A stretch of 60,669 nucleotides of DNA. It comes from Saprospiraceae bacterium (lineage in GTDB: Bacteria; Bacteroidota; Bacteroidia; Chitinophagales; Saprospiraceae). Shown in pieces: positions 36,365 to 45,700 of the stretch. Under the pieces are notes generated by a model that searched no databases, was not told where the DNA came from, and was given only the letters and a program-made list of their open reading frames with translations. The translations under genes and the position numbers were made by a program. Every line of letters begins with the position of its first letter. Positions within the stretch are counted from its first letter, which is position 1. The stretch is taken from NCBI GenBank assembly GCA_027488855.1, contig JAIYAV010000149.1, positions 1 through 60,669 of the forward strand, read 5' to 3'.

Positions 36365-36769
36365 ATGAAAACAAACGAAATACCACAACCCACCGAATCC
36401 GAACTGGAAATCCTGACCGTACTCTGGGAACAAGGCCCAGCAACGGTTCGGGAGGTCAACGACAAGCTCAATGAGCGACGCACCGATCCCAAAGAAATAG
36501 GATACACCACCACGCTGAAGTTGTTGCAAATCATGTTTGAAAAAGGCTTGGTCACCCGCAATACCGATGCGCGTACCCACATCTACAGCGCAGCAATGGC
36601 TCAAACAGATGTCCAACGAAACCTGCTTCAGCGCCTAGTGGATACGGCCTTTCAAGGTTCGGCCATGCAAATGGTCATGCAGGCCCTGGGCGATCACGAT
36701 GCTTCGACGGAGGAATTGCAAGAAATAAAAGCATTGATTGAGAAAGTTGAAAAGTTGAAAAGTTTATAG
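36365..36769 (+). CDS. BlaI/MecI/CopY-family repressor
   Basis: 134-aa winged-helix repressor. The N-terminal wHTH is typical: PTESELEILTVLWEQGPATVREV (first helices), then IGYTTTLKLLQIMFEKGLV as recognition helix and wing. The C-terminal half (~75-134) is the dimerisation region normally cut by the M56 protease. ATG 36365 lies 13 bases after operator 3; an in-frame ATG at 36332 would start inside the -7 box. The last residues KVEKLKSL are encoded by tandem GTTGAAAA units of IR-E. In an operon with the M56 protease 94 bases downstream, a BlaR1/BlaI-like pair. Confidence 0.93.
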   Translation: MKTNEIPQPTESELEILTVLWEQGPATVREVNDKLNERRTDPKEIGYTTTLKLLQIMFEKGLVTRNTDARTHIYSAAMAQTDVQRNLLQRLVDTAFQGSAMQMVMQALGDHDASTEELQEIKALIEKVEKLKSL

Positions 36770-36861
36770 TTGAAAAGAGGGGGTTCCTTCCCTCAATTCA
36801 GTGCGATTTTTTTAGGCTTTTGCCCTTCATTTCAACTTTTCAACCTTAAACTTTTCAACTA
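36744..36861. repeat. Inverted repeat with GTTGAAAA units (IR-E) between blaI and M56
   Basis: Bases 36754-36777 pair with 36836-36859 at 22 of 24 positions. Both arms consist of GTTGAAAA units and flank a ~58-base middle that includes a T-tract. The left arm encodes the last eight codons and the stop of blaI; the right arm ends three bases before the M56 ATG. It may lower readthrough into the M56 gene and so set the ratio of repressor to protease. Confidence 0.82.
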
Positions 36862-36863
36862 AA

Positions 36864-38900
36864 ATGGAAAGCAACTACACAGATGCACTAATCTACGCCA
36901 CTGGTTGGACAGTAGTTCACTCCTTGTGGCAAGCATTGACAATTGCTTTGATCTTGTCCATCGTCCTGATCAGCACCCCACGTCGATTGGCCCATTGGCG
37001 GTACAGCTGCGCCGGGATTGCACTCTTGTTGGTGCTGCTGGCGGGAGGGGCCACCTTTTACCACTATTTCCGGCAGGCCATGCTACAAGTGGACTTGGGT
37101 TCGATCAGTCTGGTCCAATTTACAGCGGTTGCAGGGCCTCATACTGAAAATTTTTGGCAGTACTGGCAAGGCCGCTTTACCGATTATTTCAATCAGCATT
37201 TGCCCGTGATCGTCACAGTGTGGCTCTGTGGTTTGGGCTTTTTTATGCTGCGCATGATGGGGGGGCTGGCCTATATCCGGCAGCTGCGCTATCAGGGTGT
37301 TCAGCCAGTGCAGGAGGAGTGGGAAGAAATGTTGCGCGAATTGGCGCAGAAACTCAAGATTCAGCGGCCAGTTGCCATTCTGGAGTCATTGCGCATCCAG
37401 TCGCCAGTGGTGATTGGGCACTTCAAACCCTTGATTTTAGTCCCCGTAGGGCTGCTGGCGGGTTTGAGTATCGATCAGGTAGAGGCCATTTTGGCGCATG
37501 AACTGGCGCATGTGTATCGCCGCGATTATTTGTTGAACCTTTTACAAACCCTGATTGAAGCCTTGTTTTATTTCAACCCTGGGGTATGGTGGATTTCCAG
37601 TTGCATCCGCATAGAGCGAGAGCATTGTTGTGATGACATTGCGGTAGCCCTTTGCCAAAACAACCTGGAGTACGCCAAAGCCTTGGTCAGCATCAAAGAA
37701 ATGAAACAGGGTTTTACACCTCAATTGGCCATGGCCGCCCGGAGCAAAAAGAAATTGTTGCTCACCCGCATTCAACGCATTTTACAACAACCCGTAAATA
37801 CATCCGACATGAGTGAAAAAATAATGGTTACAGGCATGCTAGCCCTTATGCTGGTGTGCATGAATCTCAAAGCTGAGCGAAAACTACCTGAGCCCAACCG
37901 GGAAAGAACCGCCATTTCGGTAAGTTCTGCTAGCCTTGCTACATCTGTGGCAAATACACCTGCCGATACTTTGCCAGAGGGCAAAATCACCATTCGCACC
38001 AATCGCAATGGCAAAAGGATCGAGGCCAAAATTTTGGACCAAAAAATCCAGGAATTGATCGTTGATGGCAAAACGGTACCCGCTGCTGAGTACAACAGCT
38101 ACGAGGAAACCCTCAATGACATCATTGCTTCAGTGCCGCCGCCACCGCCGCCACCAGGATTTTCACCTCCCCCTCCACCACCGGGCATACCTGGAGATGT
38201 GCCTCCACCACACATTCCTGCCCCACCTAAAGTTCCTATGCCTCCCAAAGGGGATGGCCACTACTATTACCACAACGGTGATGACCACATCATCATTGAA
38301 GGGCATAAAAAAGGGACGGTGTATAATTGGAAAATGAAACCCGGATTTAAATACAGCTGGGGTGATGGGCAGCTTGGCTTTGACCGCTCGATTGTGATCG
38401 ATGGAGTGGACTCTACCGAGGTGGCTTTTTTTAGCCCCAATTTTAATTTCCGTGGCTTTGAATCTGTTAATATGTACTTGGATTCAATGAAGCTCAAGAT
38501 GATGGACACCGCACGGATGCACAAGTTGAAGCACAAACTGGGCGACTTACACATCCAACTGGATGGACTGAAGCATAAGTTAGGTGAAAGACAGTTTTAT
38601 TTTGAAGGTCCAAAATTCAATACGGAGCCTGGTGACTTCCACTATGAAATAAAAACGCCGATGCCTTTGATGAAAATGAAGGGCTGGGGTGGCAGCACCA
38701 GAGAGCGCATTGAAGCGACCCTGATCAGGGATGAATTGATCAAATCGGGTAGCCGTTATTCATTTGAACTAACCGACAAGTACCTCAAGATCGACGGCAA
38801 TAAAATGCCAGAGGCCTTGTTCGAAAAATACCGAAAAATCTACGAGGAAAGTACAGGCATAAAATTGGAAGGCGAGAGCAAAATTCTGCTCAGCAATTAA
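36864..38900 (+). CDS. M56-family BlaR1-like membrane metalloprotease sensor
   Basis: 678-aa signal protease. Four helices: ~13-38, ~46-67, ~112-135 and ~318-336. The cytoplasmic zinc site between helices 3 and 4 is AHELAHVYRRDY (HExxH, His ~212) plus REHCCDD (~251) typical of M56. After helix 4 the ~340-residue outer part has no penicillin-binding sensor. It holds a proline-rich stretch (~418-455, VPPPPPPPGFSPPPPPPG type) and a ~220-residue unrecognised domain with HIIIEGHKKGTVYNW and repeats of KLKHKLGDLHI. By analogy with BlaR1 the outer domain senses a signal and the protease cuts BlaI. The signal is not a known beta-lactam type. Follows blaI. Confidence 0.87.
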   Translation: MESNYTDALIYATGWTVVHSLWQALTIALILSIVLISTPRRLAHWRYSCAGIALLLVLLAGGATFYHYFRQAMLQVDLGSISLVQFTAVAGPHTENFWQYWQGRFTDYFNQHLPVIVTVWLCGLGFFMLRMMGGLAYIRQLRYQGVQPVQEEWEEMLRELAQKLKIQRPVAILESLRIQSPVVIGHFKPLILVPVGLLAGLSIDQVEAILAHELAHVYRRDYLLNLLQTLIEALFYFNPGVWWISSCIRIEREHCCDDIAVALCQNNLEYAKALVSIKEMKQGFTPQLAMAARSKKKLLLTRIQRILQQPVNTSDMSEKIMVTGMLALMLVCMNLKAERKLPEPNRERTAISVSSASLATSVANTPADTLPEGKITIRTNRNGKRIEAKILDQKIQELIVDGKTVPAAEYNSYEETLNDIIASVPPPPPPPGFSPPPPPPGIPGDVPPPHIPAPPKVPMPPKGDGHYYYHNGDDHIIIEGHKKGTVYNWKMKPGFKYSWGDGQLGFDRSIVIDGVDSTEVAFFSPNFNFRGFESVNMYLDSMKLKMMDTARMHKLKHKLGDLHIQLDGLKHKLGERQFYFEGPKFNTEPGDFHYEIKTPMPLMKMKGWGGSTRERIEATLIRDELIKSGSRYSFELTDKYLKIDGNKMPEALFEKYRKIYEESTGIKLEGESKILLSN

Positions 38901-38926
38901 GTAGTGGGGTAAATCCTAACAAATAG

Positions 38927-38967
38927 AAGGCTTGCAAAGGGTAGAACACTCCTTGCAAGCCTTTTTT
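38927..38967. terminator. Bidirectional terminator between M56 and LytTR genes
   Basis: AAGGCTTGCAA (38927-38937) pairs with TTGCAAGCCTT (38953-38963), followed by a T-tract on the plus strand. Convergent genes on both sides. Confidence 0.75.
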
Positions 38968-39724
38968 ATTGATCAATCCAGTTTTTAAAATCCTGCACCC
39001 GTTCCCGACTCACCACGATCTCAAAACCCGGGCTGGGCTGCAATTCCAACTTGAGTCGATTGTTGAAATAAGGATGAATTTTGTCCACAGCCTCGATGTG
39101 CAACAAAATTTTGCGGTTGATCCTGAAAAATTGGGTAGGATTCAGCAATTGTTCCAATTGTTCCAGGGTGTAATCAAGGGAGTATTTTTTGCCATCGGCC
39201 AGGCGGGTAAAAACTAGGCTATCCTCGGCATAACAAAAGCGCATTTCTTGTGCCTGAATATAAGTGAAGGCATTGCCAAACTTGACCAAAAAACGTTCCC
39301 GATAATTCCGGTTTTTCAGGCTATCCAACATCCCATTGAGCATCGAATAATCAAAACTCGAGGTTTGGCCCCGCATCTGATCGTACTTGTCTAGTGCACT
39401 TTTGAGCTCCAAGGCGTCGATGGGTTTCAACAAATAATCAATGCTATTGACTTTAAAAGCCCGAATGGCGTATTGGTCATAGGCAGTGGTAAAAATGACC
39501 ATTGACTGGATTTGGATCGACTGAAAAATGTCGAAACTCAAGCCGTCGGCCAAGTGGATGTCCATCAAAATCAGCTCAGGAGCTGGGTTTTGAGCGAACC
39601 ATTTCACGGCTTCAGTAATCGAATCAATCACGGCCAGGACTTCTACCTGTGACCGTTGTTGGCGAATCAATTGCTCAATGCGGCGCGCGGCAGGCAACTC
39701 ATCTTCGATGATTAAAACCTTCAT
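38966..39724 (-). CDS. LytTR-type response regulator
   Basis: 252-aa two-component regulator. The receiver domain (1-120) has acidic pocket EDE (~7-9), phospho-acceptor Asp in LILMDIHLADG (~55) and TTAYDQYAIRAF / DYLLKPID with the conserved Thr/Ser-Lys pair. The LytTR DNA-binding domain (~145-250) has FLVKFGNAFTYIQAQEM and FFRINRKILLHI. No histidine kinase gene is next to it, so it is an orphan in this window. A TAACTTTG -7 box lies 29 bases upstream. Confidence 0.92.
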   Translation of the reverse strand: MKVLIIEDELPAARRIEQLIRQQRSQVEVLAVIDSITEAVKWFAQNPAPELILMDIHLADGLSFDIFQSIQIQSMVIFTTAYDQYAIRAFKVNSIDYLLKPIDALELKSALDKYDQMRGQTSSFDYSMLNGMLDSLKNRNYRERFLVKFGNAFTYIQAQEMRFCYAEDSLVFTRLADGKKYSLDYTLEQLEQLLNPTQFFRINRKILLHIEAVDKIHPYFNNRLKLELQPSPGFEIVVSRERVQDFKNWIDQ

Positions 39725-39752
39725 TCAGAAAATTTGTATTTGTAGTTATAGG

Positions 39753-39760
39753 CAAAGTTA
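39753..39760 (-). promoter_or_regulatory. -7 box TAACTTTG for the LytTR regulator
   Basis: Exact TAnnTTTG on the minus strand, 29 bases before ATG 39724. A TTTG lies 23 bases further upstream (39784-39787), slightly wider than ideal. Confidence 0.5.
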
Positions 39761-39889
39761 GTAACTTAGCCTAAATTTCATGTCAAAACCGTCGAGAAGG
39801 CGGTGCTTGAACTCCATTCGCATCATACCCTGCTCTCTGATTGCTAACACTTGGCTTTTAACCAAAAGCTGTAAAATACGGTATTGCTT

Positions 39890-41416
39890 ATGAAGGCCCT
39901 ATATGAGTTGGCCGAGATGGTGCACAATACGAAGGTCAAAGAAGTAGAGTTGGTACAGGAAAACCGCAGTGACAATTCTCCACTTAGTGCACTATTAAAC
40001 GGCATTTTGAACAAGGAGTTCAATTCAGACCAGGATGCAGCGCAAAAAGTATTGAACGTGGATGCCGCCGATCAGGCTTACCAGCGCTTGCGGCGCAAGT
40101 TGCGCCGTGGCTTGCTCAATACGGTATTTTTCTTTGATTTGCCCCAGTCTGATTCCAACGAACGCCAACGAGCCTACCATGAAAGTTGTAAAATCTGGGC
40201 GGCAGCCAAAATTTTGTTGGCCAAAAATGCCAATTACATCGGCATCGAATTGTGCCATAAATTGCTAAAAAAGGCTGAGAAATTTGATTTTACCGATCTA
40301 ATTATGGACATCACACGCATTCTGCGCTTGCATTATGCTACCCGAGAAGGAAACATCAAAAAGTACGAACTATACAATGACTTATTTAAGCAGTGCGAAA
40401 AAGTTTGGATAGAAGAAAATCTGGCCGAAGAACTGTACATGGAACTGGTATTGCGCTATGTCAACAGCCAAACAATTCTGGAGGAAACCCATTCCATGGC
40501 CATTGAATTTTACAAACAAATTGAAAACTCGCTTGCTAAACATAAAAGTTTTCGCCTGCATTTGTGTGGCATGTTGATTCAACAAGTCATTCATTCCACC
40601 AAATACGATTGGGAAGGGATGATTAATTTATGCCAGGAATCGATTCAATTTTTTCTCAACAAACCCTACAAAGCGTCAGTTCCATTACAAATTGCCTACC
40701 ACCATCAACTCATCGCCTATACCCAACTTTTGAGGTTTGAAGAAGGCCAAAAAGCCGCTACTTCTTGCCTGGAATACCTAGAGCCTGGTAGTTTTAACTG
40801 GTTCAAGCACCAGGAATACTATTTTTTATTGTGCATGAACACAAGAGAATATCAACAAGCTTTTGAAATTTTCAAAGAAACGACCACCCACCGCAGGGTA
40901 CAATTCCTTTCTGCTGCAGCCGCCGAGGTATGGAAAATATACGAGGCATATTTGTATTATTTAAGCTCCAATGAAGAATTGGTGCTTCCTGAAGAAGATC
41001 AAACACTGTCCAGATTTAGAATATATCGGTTCCTGAATGACACTCCGATCTTTTCCAAAGACAAAAAAGGGATGTACATTCCCATTCTAATCATTCAAAT
41101 TTTAATTACCCTCAAGGAAAAAAAATACAACCAGGCTCAAGAAAACTTTGAAAACATTGATCGTTTCTGCTCCCGTTACCTAAGACAAGGCGAAACGTTT
41201 CGCAGCAATTGTTTCATCAAAATGTTGCTGAGTATCCCCGCCTGTAACTTTCATCGAGAGGCAGTAATGCGAAAAACCGCCAAGCTAAAAAAACGCTTGG
41301 AATCAGATTCGAATAAATTTGTTCGTGCAGAAATTGAAATCATACCCTATGAGAAGTTGTGGGACTACGTTCTGGAGTCTTTATCCAACAAAGCTTATCG
41401 GGCAAGAAAAAGTTAG
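39890..41416 (+). CDS. TPR-like helical protein, lineage family of unknown function
   Basis: 508-aa, almost entirely helical, soluble protein with no signal peptide. The N-terminus KALYELAEMVHNTKVKEVELV and a LRRKLRRGLLNTVFFFDLPQ segment (~73-92) are followed by TPR-like helix pairs (~95-470), such as KIWAAAKILLAKNANYIGIELCHKLL and YQQAFEIFKE. I recognise it only as a type found repeatedly in Saprospiria-related genomes, with no known function. ATG 39890 is chosen over the TTG two codons before it. Convergent with the antirepressor-like gene. Confidence 0.75.
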   Translation: MKALYELAEMVHNTKVKEVELVQENRSDNSPLSALLNGILNKEFNSDQDAAQKVLNVDAADQAYQRLRRKLRRGLLNTVFFFDLPQSDSNERQRAYHESCKIWAAAKILLAKNANYIGIELCHKLLKKAEKFDFTDLIMDITRILRLHYATREGNIKKYELYNDLFKQCEKVWIEENLAEELYMELVLRYVNSQTILEETHSMAIEFYKQIENSLAKHKSFRLHLCGMLIQQVIHSTKYDWEGMINLCQESIQFFLNKPYKASVPLQIAYHHQLIAYTQLLRFEEGQKAATSCLEYLEPGSFNWFKHQEYYFLLCMNTREYQQAFEIFKETTTHRRVQFLSAAAAEVWKIYEAYLYYLSSNEELVLPEEDQTLSRFRIYRFLNDTPIFSKDKKGMYIPILIIQILITLKEKKYNQAQENFENIDRFCSRYLRQGETFRSNCFIKMLLSIPACNFHREAVMRKTAKLKKRLESDSNKFVRAEIEIIPYEKLWDYVLESLSNKAYRARKS

Positions 41417-41458
41417 TGCACCAGCATACAACTAGCAAGAAATAAGGAGCTCAATACA

Positions 41459-41499
41459 CCAAAAAAAAAAGCAGAGACCAATAAGGTAAGAGTCTCTGC
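41459..41499 (-). terminator. Terminator of the antirepressor-like gene
   Basis: GCAGAGAC (41471-41478) and GTCTCTGC (41492-41499) pair over a 13-base loop. On the minus strand the stem is followed by about twelve T residues (the plus-strand A-tract at 41459-41470). It ends transcription from the minus-strand gene at 41637-42431. Confidence 0.75.
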
Positions 41500-41636
41500 T
41501 GCTACAATGTGCTTGTTATGGAAAAACTTAGATTTCAACTCGAAAGCGAAAAAAAAGTTCATATACAAACTGAAAAAACAGCAAACTCTGTCTGGTATTG
41601 GTCAAATCTCTTTTTGATCAACTTTTGAGCGAGCGA

Positions 41637-42431
41637 TTAAGCCCGCTCTCTTTGTAGGGCTTTCACTTGTTGGACCAAGGCGGTATTGATTTCAGGGGCA
41701 AACATATTCCCCGCCAAACGATCGTCAAAAATTTCCAGCTCCAATTGATTGGCCAGATTTTTTGCCAGATCGCCCATTGCCCGGGCGAATCCCGCCGTTT
41801 TGCCTAAGGCCATAAAATGATCGACAATGGCTGCGCGGATGGTTTCCAGTGGATCGAGGTATTGCAACATCTGGCGCTGCGTTTTGCCTTTGCTGCTTAC
41901 GCCCTTGTTTTCGAGGCGCACGCGCAAATCTTCAGCATTAAAGCCCATGAGGCTGGAGCGGTAATTCCACCAATTGCCGGTAGAATTGCCATTGCGGGCT
42001 GCGTATACTTCCATGTGGCGTTGCTCGGCGGCCTCCTGGCAAGAGCGCATGCTCATGGCTTTGACCAGTTCGATCATGTTGAGCACTTCTTCTTTGTCCA
42101 AAGGCATTTGGCTGCCTTCTGAGGCTTCTATCTCTTGCAGGTAACGAGCCAATTTGAGTTTGACCTTACTTTTGGATTGTAAGGCAATCAGTTTGGCCAA
42201 TTCTATTGAAAGGTAATAGTCCTCCAATACAACTGCATCTTTTTGTCTGCGAATTGCGTAATCCTTCATGACCACGGGGCGCCGAATGCCATCTTGAAAC
42301 TGATAAACATCCTTTAGCCAGCGCCTTACATTCACGCCGTAATGATGGTTGCTTAGCTCCAGCGCTTGATGTAGATCCATCGCCGTCACTACTTTGGTTC
42401 CTTTCTTGCTGGTGAAAACTGCGATTTCCAT
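41637..42431 (-). CDS. Phage-antirepressor-like DNA-binding protein
   Basis: 264-aa protein. The N-terminal ~100 residues (VTAMDLHQALEL, VNVRRWLKDVYQFQDGI, PVVMKDYAI, DYYLSIELAKLIALQSKSK) resemble the AntA/AntB-type antirepressor domain: VSAxDLHxAL, then W-I/L-K, F, DY and L-x-x-AKxLA-x-x-S-K. The C-terminal part (~120-264) is helical and unrecognised. Antirepressors bind phage repressors or DNA, but no phage genes are nearby, so it is probably a host regulator. ATG 42431 is chosen over a start at 42503, which would lie inside the promoter. Divergent from the giant T9SS protein, which is one possible target. Confidence 0.7.
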   Translation of the reverse strand: MEIAVFTSKKGTKVVTAMDLHQALELSNHHYGVNVRRWLKDVYQFQDGIRRPVVMKDYAIRRQKDAVVLEDYYLSIELAKLIALQSKSKVKLKLARYLQEIEASEGSQMPLDKEEVLNMIELVKAMSMRSCQEAAEQRHMEVYAARNGNSTGNWWNYRSSLMGFNAEDLRVRLENKGVSSKGKTQRQMLQYLDPLETIRAAIVDHFMALGKTAGFARAMGDLAKNLANQLELEIFDDRLAGNMFAPEINTALVQQVKALQRERA

Positions 42432-42746
42432 ACGCAAATGATTGATTTTCAATGAAAGTTCGTTTCTATACACCAAATATACATTAATAGTTTTAAAAGT
42501 CAAATTTTTTCAAACTATTTTTTTTATTTTTTAAACTAGATTCTTTTTAGCCTTTGCTGTATATTGCATTGGTTTTACCCATCGATTTGTTCAGAACTCA
42601 CTGACAACTTATAATCCACGTCCGTTACAACAGGTACAAAGGCCTGTGACAAAATCAATTTTTTACTGTCAAAACTTCAAACAAACCTTTATTTGATTTC
42701 CGTCCCTAAAGATTTGTTTGAATCATGAACATTATCCATTTGACGC
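42432..42746. other. 315-base divergent intergenic region
   Basis: Holds the complete minus-strand promoter at 42474-42504. The plus side up to the giant gene is AT-rich with near-matches only (TTTATTTG near 42688). No gene or hairpin recognised. A regulator binding here could control both flanking genes. Confidence 0.5.
42474..42504 (-). promoter_or_regulatory. Full promoter TTTG-N19-TATATTTG (minus) for the antirepressor-like gene
   Basis: On the minus strand TTTG (42504-42501) and TATATTTG (42481-42474) are 19 bases apart, an exact Bacteroidota promoter. The -7 box ends 42 bases before ATG 42431. Confidence 0.65.
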
Positions 42747-45700
42747 ATGAGAAAACGTTTACTCTCCTTGTTGAGCATCGCGCTAAGCGTTGTTACAGTC
42801 ATTCAAGCCCAAAACAATTGTTGTGTTGGTGAAAACCTCGGGGGCACCTGCCTAGGCGAGGACAACTGTGAAAGTTTTGTGCACTACAATTGTGATACCC
42901 TCAACAATCGCTGTTTTCAAAAATGGTGGACATGGCCGGGCACTTCCATTACTGCACAGGACTATGTGCCTGCCAATTTGACTTCTGCACGGAAGTACGA
43001 AGGCAGTCGATCCCTGCACATGCAGCCCGACGCCAATGGTGCCCGCCCCGACGTGGTCAAGGATTTGTTTGACTTGTCGAGTGGCATTCACCGCCTGTCC
43101 TGGAAAATGTATGTGCCGACCGGAAAAACGGGCTACTTCAATATTCAGCACGATTTTAAGCGGCTGATGCGCGGGCAACCCAACTGGGCATACCAAGTGT
43201 TTTTTACCCCGGATGGCTCTGTGCAAGTGCGGGTAGGTGCCGAGGGTACTTTCCGCGTGGCTTCCTACAAACCCGACTGCTGGCTCAAAGTCACCCAAGT
43301 GATCAATCTCGATCGCGATAGTGTCCATTTTTTCCTCAACAACCGCCTGGTCGCCCGCTGGAAATTCAGCTTTGGTGTAGTCGATCTGGATAATGACGGT
43401 CGGGGGGATCAAAAATTTGTTGACCGCAAACTAGGGGCTATCGATTTTTATGCCGACAATGGTTTTGAATACTACATCGATAAAATTTGTTACCAAAAAG
43501 CCCCGGTATTTTCGGGGGGCAATTGCCCAACGCAGGGAATTGGCAGCTACTGTCTGGGGGGCGTAGTCCCATACACGCCCACCAATGCCTGTGGATTACC
43601 GGCTTATGATGGCTATGTAGAGGGCGAAGAAGCCTTTCCCGGAGCCTGCAATCCGGGTAGAAGTGCCTGTGCAGATGCGATACCGCTGGCCTGTGGCCAA
43701 ACCCTGAGCAATCAAAACAACGGGGGAATTGGCGCAAAAAATACCTTTACTTCGAAAGATTTTTCTTCCTGCGTTTCCACCCAAAACGCTTATGGGGGCA
43801 ATGACAAAGTCTACCGCATCAGCATTACGGAACCCACCAATTTACAAGCTACCTTAAACATCATCGATGCGGGGCGCAACCTGGATATGTTCCTGATGAG
43901 TAGTTGCCTCACCTACCCTTTTGCCAATACGAGTCAGCCCGAATGTGTATACTGTATTGCCTCCAGCACCAACAACAACCTGAGCAACCCCGAGGAAAGT
44001 TTCAGTGTGTTTCTGGAGCCCGGTATTTATTATTTGGTGGTTGATGCGCCGCAGGCAGGCCTTAGTACCCGATTTGACCTGAGTTTGTCCTGTGGTTGCA
44101 GTTGTGTGGAAGGCGGCGATACCCCATTAGGGCCAAATGTCTTGTGTGAAAATTTTGATGTATACAACACCGGTGCCCTTACCGCACAGAGCCCACGATG
44201 GAAACTTTGGGATGCCACTTCCCATGACGCAATAGTAGAAGCTTCAGCGGAGGGTGCAGGCAAGGTATTGCGCATTCAACGCACGAGCACTACTGCGCCG
44301 GATGTCTTGTTCCCTTTGGGCAACCGGACGACAGGGCGCTATCGTTTGTCTTTTAACATGTTTGTAGCAAAAGGTGCCACTGGTTATTACAACGTGCAAC
44401 ACACCGATGGCGGCGGAGCGAATCCCAATTGGGCCTTTCAACTGGAATTTCAAAGCAATGGTTTTGGGCGGCTCTTCATCACGAGCAACCGTGTGATTGG
44501 CGCTTTTTATTATAAAAATGGCGAGTGGAATAAAATCGTACAAATCATCGACTTGGACAAAGACCAGGCCGAATTGTGGATCAACGATCAAAAGGTTCAT
44601 TCCTGGCGTTTCAGCGTGAGCAATACCGTTGAAATCAGACAACTCGGAGCCTTGAATTTTTATGCCAATACCGGCAACAACATTCTGGTCGACAACATCT
44701 GTATGTTTGCCAAAGAAGCCACTTGTACCGATGCTTCGCTCAATCCCGTATGCCTCAGCGATGGGCGCAGTTACCGCAATGAAACCCTGGCCCGTTGTGA
44801 TTTGTACACGACAGCAGAGTTGGGTGCTTGCGTGTCGGCTTGTGACTTGGGGGGAACCATGATTTACCGGGGTGACCGTTTTTCAGGTACTTTGGCCGTC
44901 ACCGATCAAGCGCCCAATTTATCCTGGCAGGATTCCTGTGTGACCGCCACTTTTGCCCAAGCGGGGCTTGACTCGCTGTTCAGCCACGGCTACATCTTTT
45001 ACAATGATGAAGCCAATCCCTTCAATATCAACCTTACCGCCAGCAATGGCGCCCGTGCTTTCATCTATCGTTGTTCGCAGGATGGCATCAGTAGCAATAC
45101 GGCGCGTTTCCGCTGCATTGGGCGCGACGGCGAAACTTTTTCCCAAAAGGGCTATTACTACGTGTTGATCATGGGGCCACGCAGCAACAGTACTTATGCT
45201 TTTTCGGTATTACCCGAAGCTACTTGCCGCCTCAATCCCACCGAAATTGCCTGCAACGTTCCTTTCGCCAATACCTTGAGCAATCCTAGTCGCTATGGGA
45301 TTGGCAGCGGAGGCAGCAATGTCTACCAGAGCTGTTATCAAGGTAGCCGCACTTACGCGGGGTCTGATCGGGAGTTTTCTTTCCGCTTGACCAAAGCCAG
45401 CAAAGTGAGCATCAGCATCCAGGGGCAAGCTGGATTGGGCGTTTTTGTATACGATTTCCTTTGTGGCAAAAACTGCATCAATTTTGCGGAAACCAATGAC
45501 CAGGGCGCACTGGCCCGGACGGATACCCTGATGTTAAATCCTGGAGTTTATTATGTAATTGTAGACCAGGCCATCAATGGCACCAATGGCGCTTTTACCC
45601 TTACCGTCAATTGTACCGATTACAACCAAACTCCCTTTTTACAGGAAGTTGGAGCGCCCAATTGTGCCATCAATACCACTGGTCGCCACAATGTGGTCCT

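Noticed and set aside
41637..42431. Prophage interpretation of the antirepressor-like gene
   Set aside because: No integrase, capsid, terminase or lysis genes and no att-like duplications nearby.
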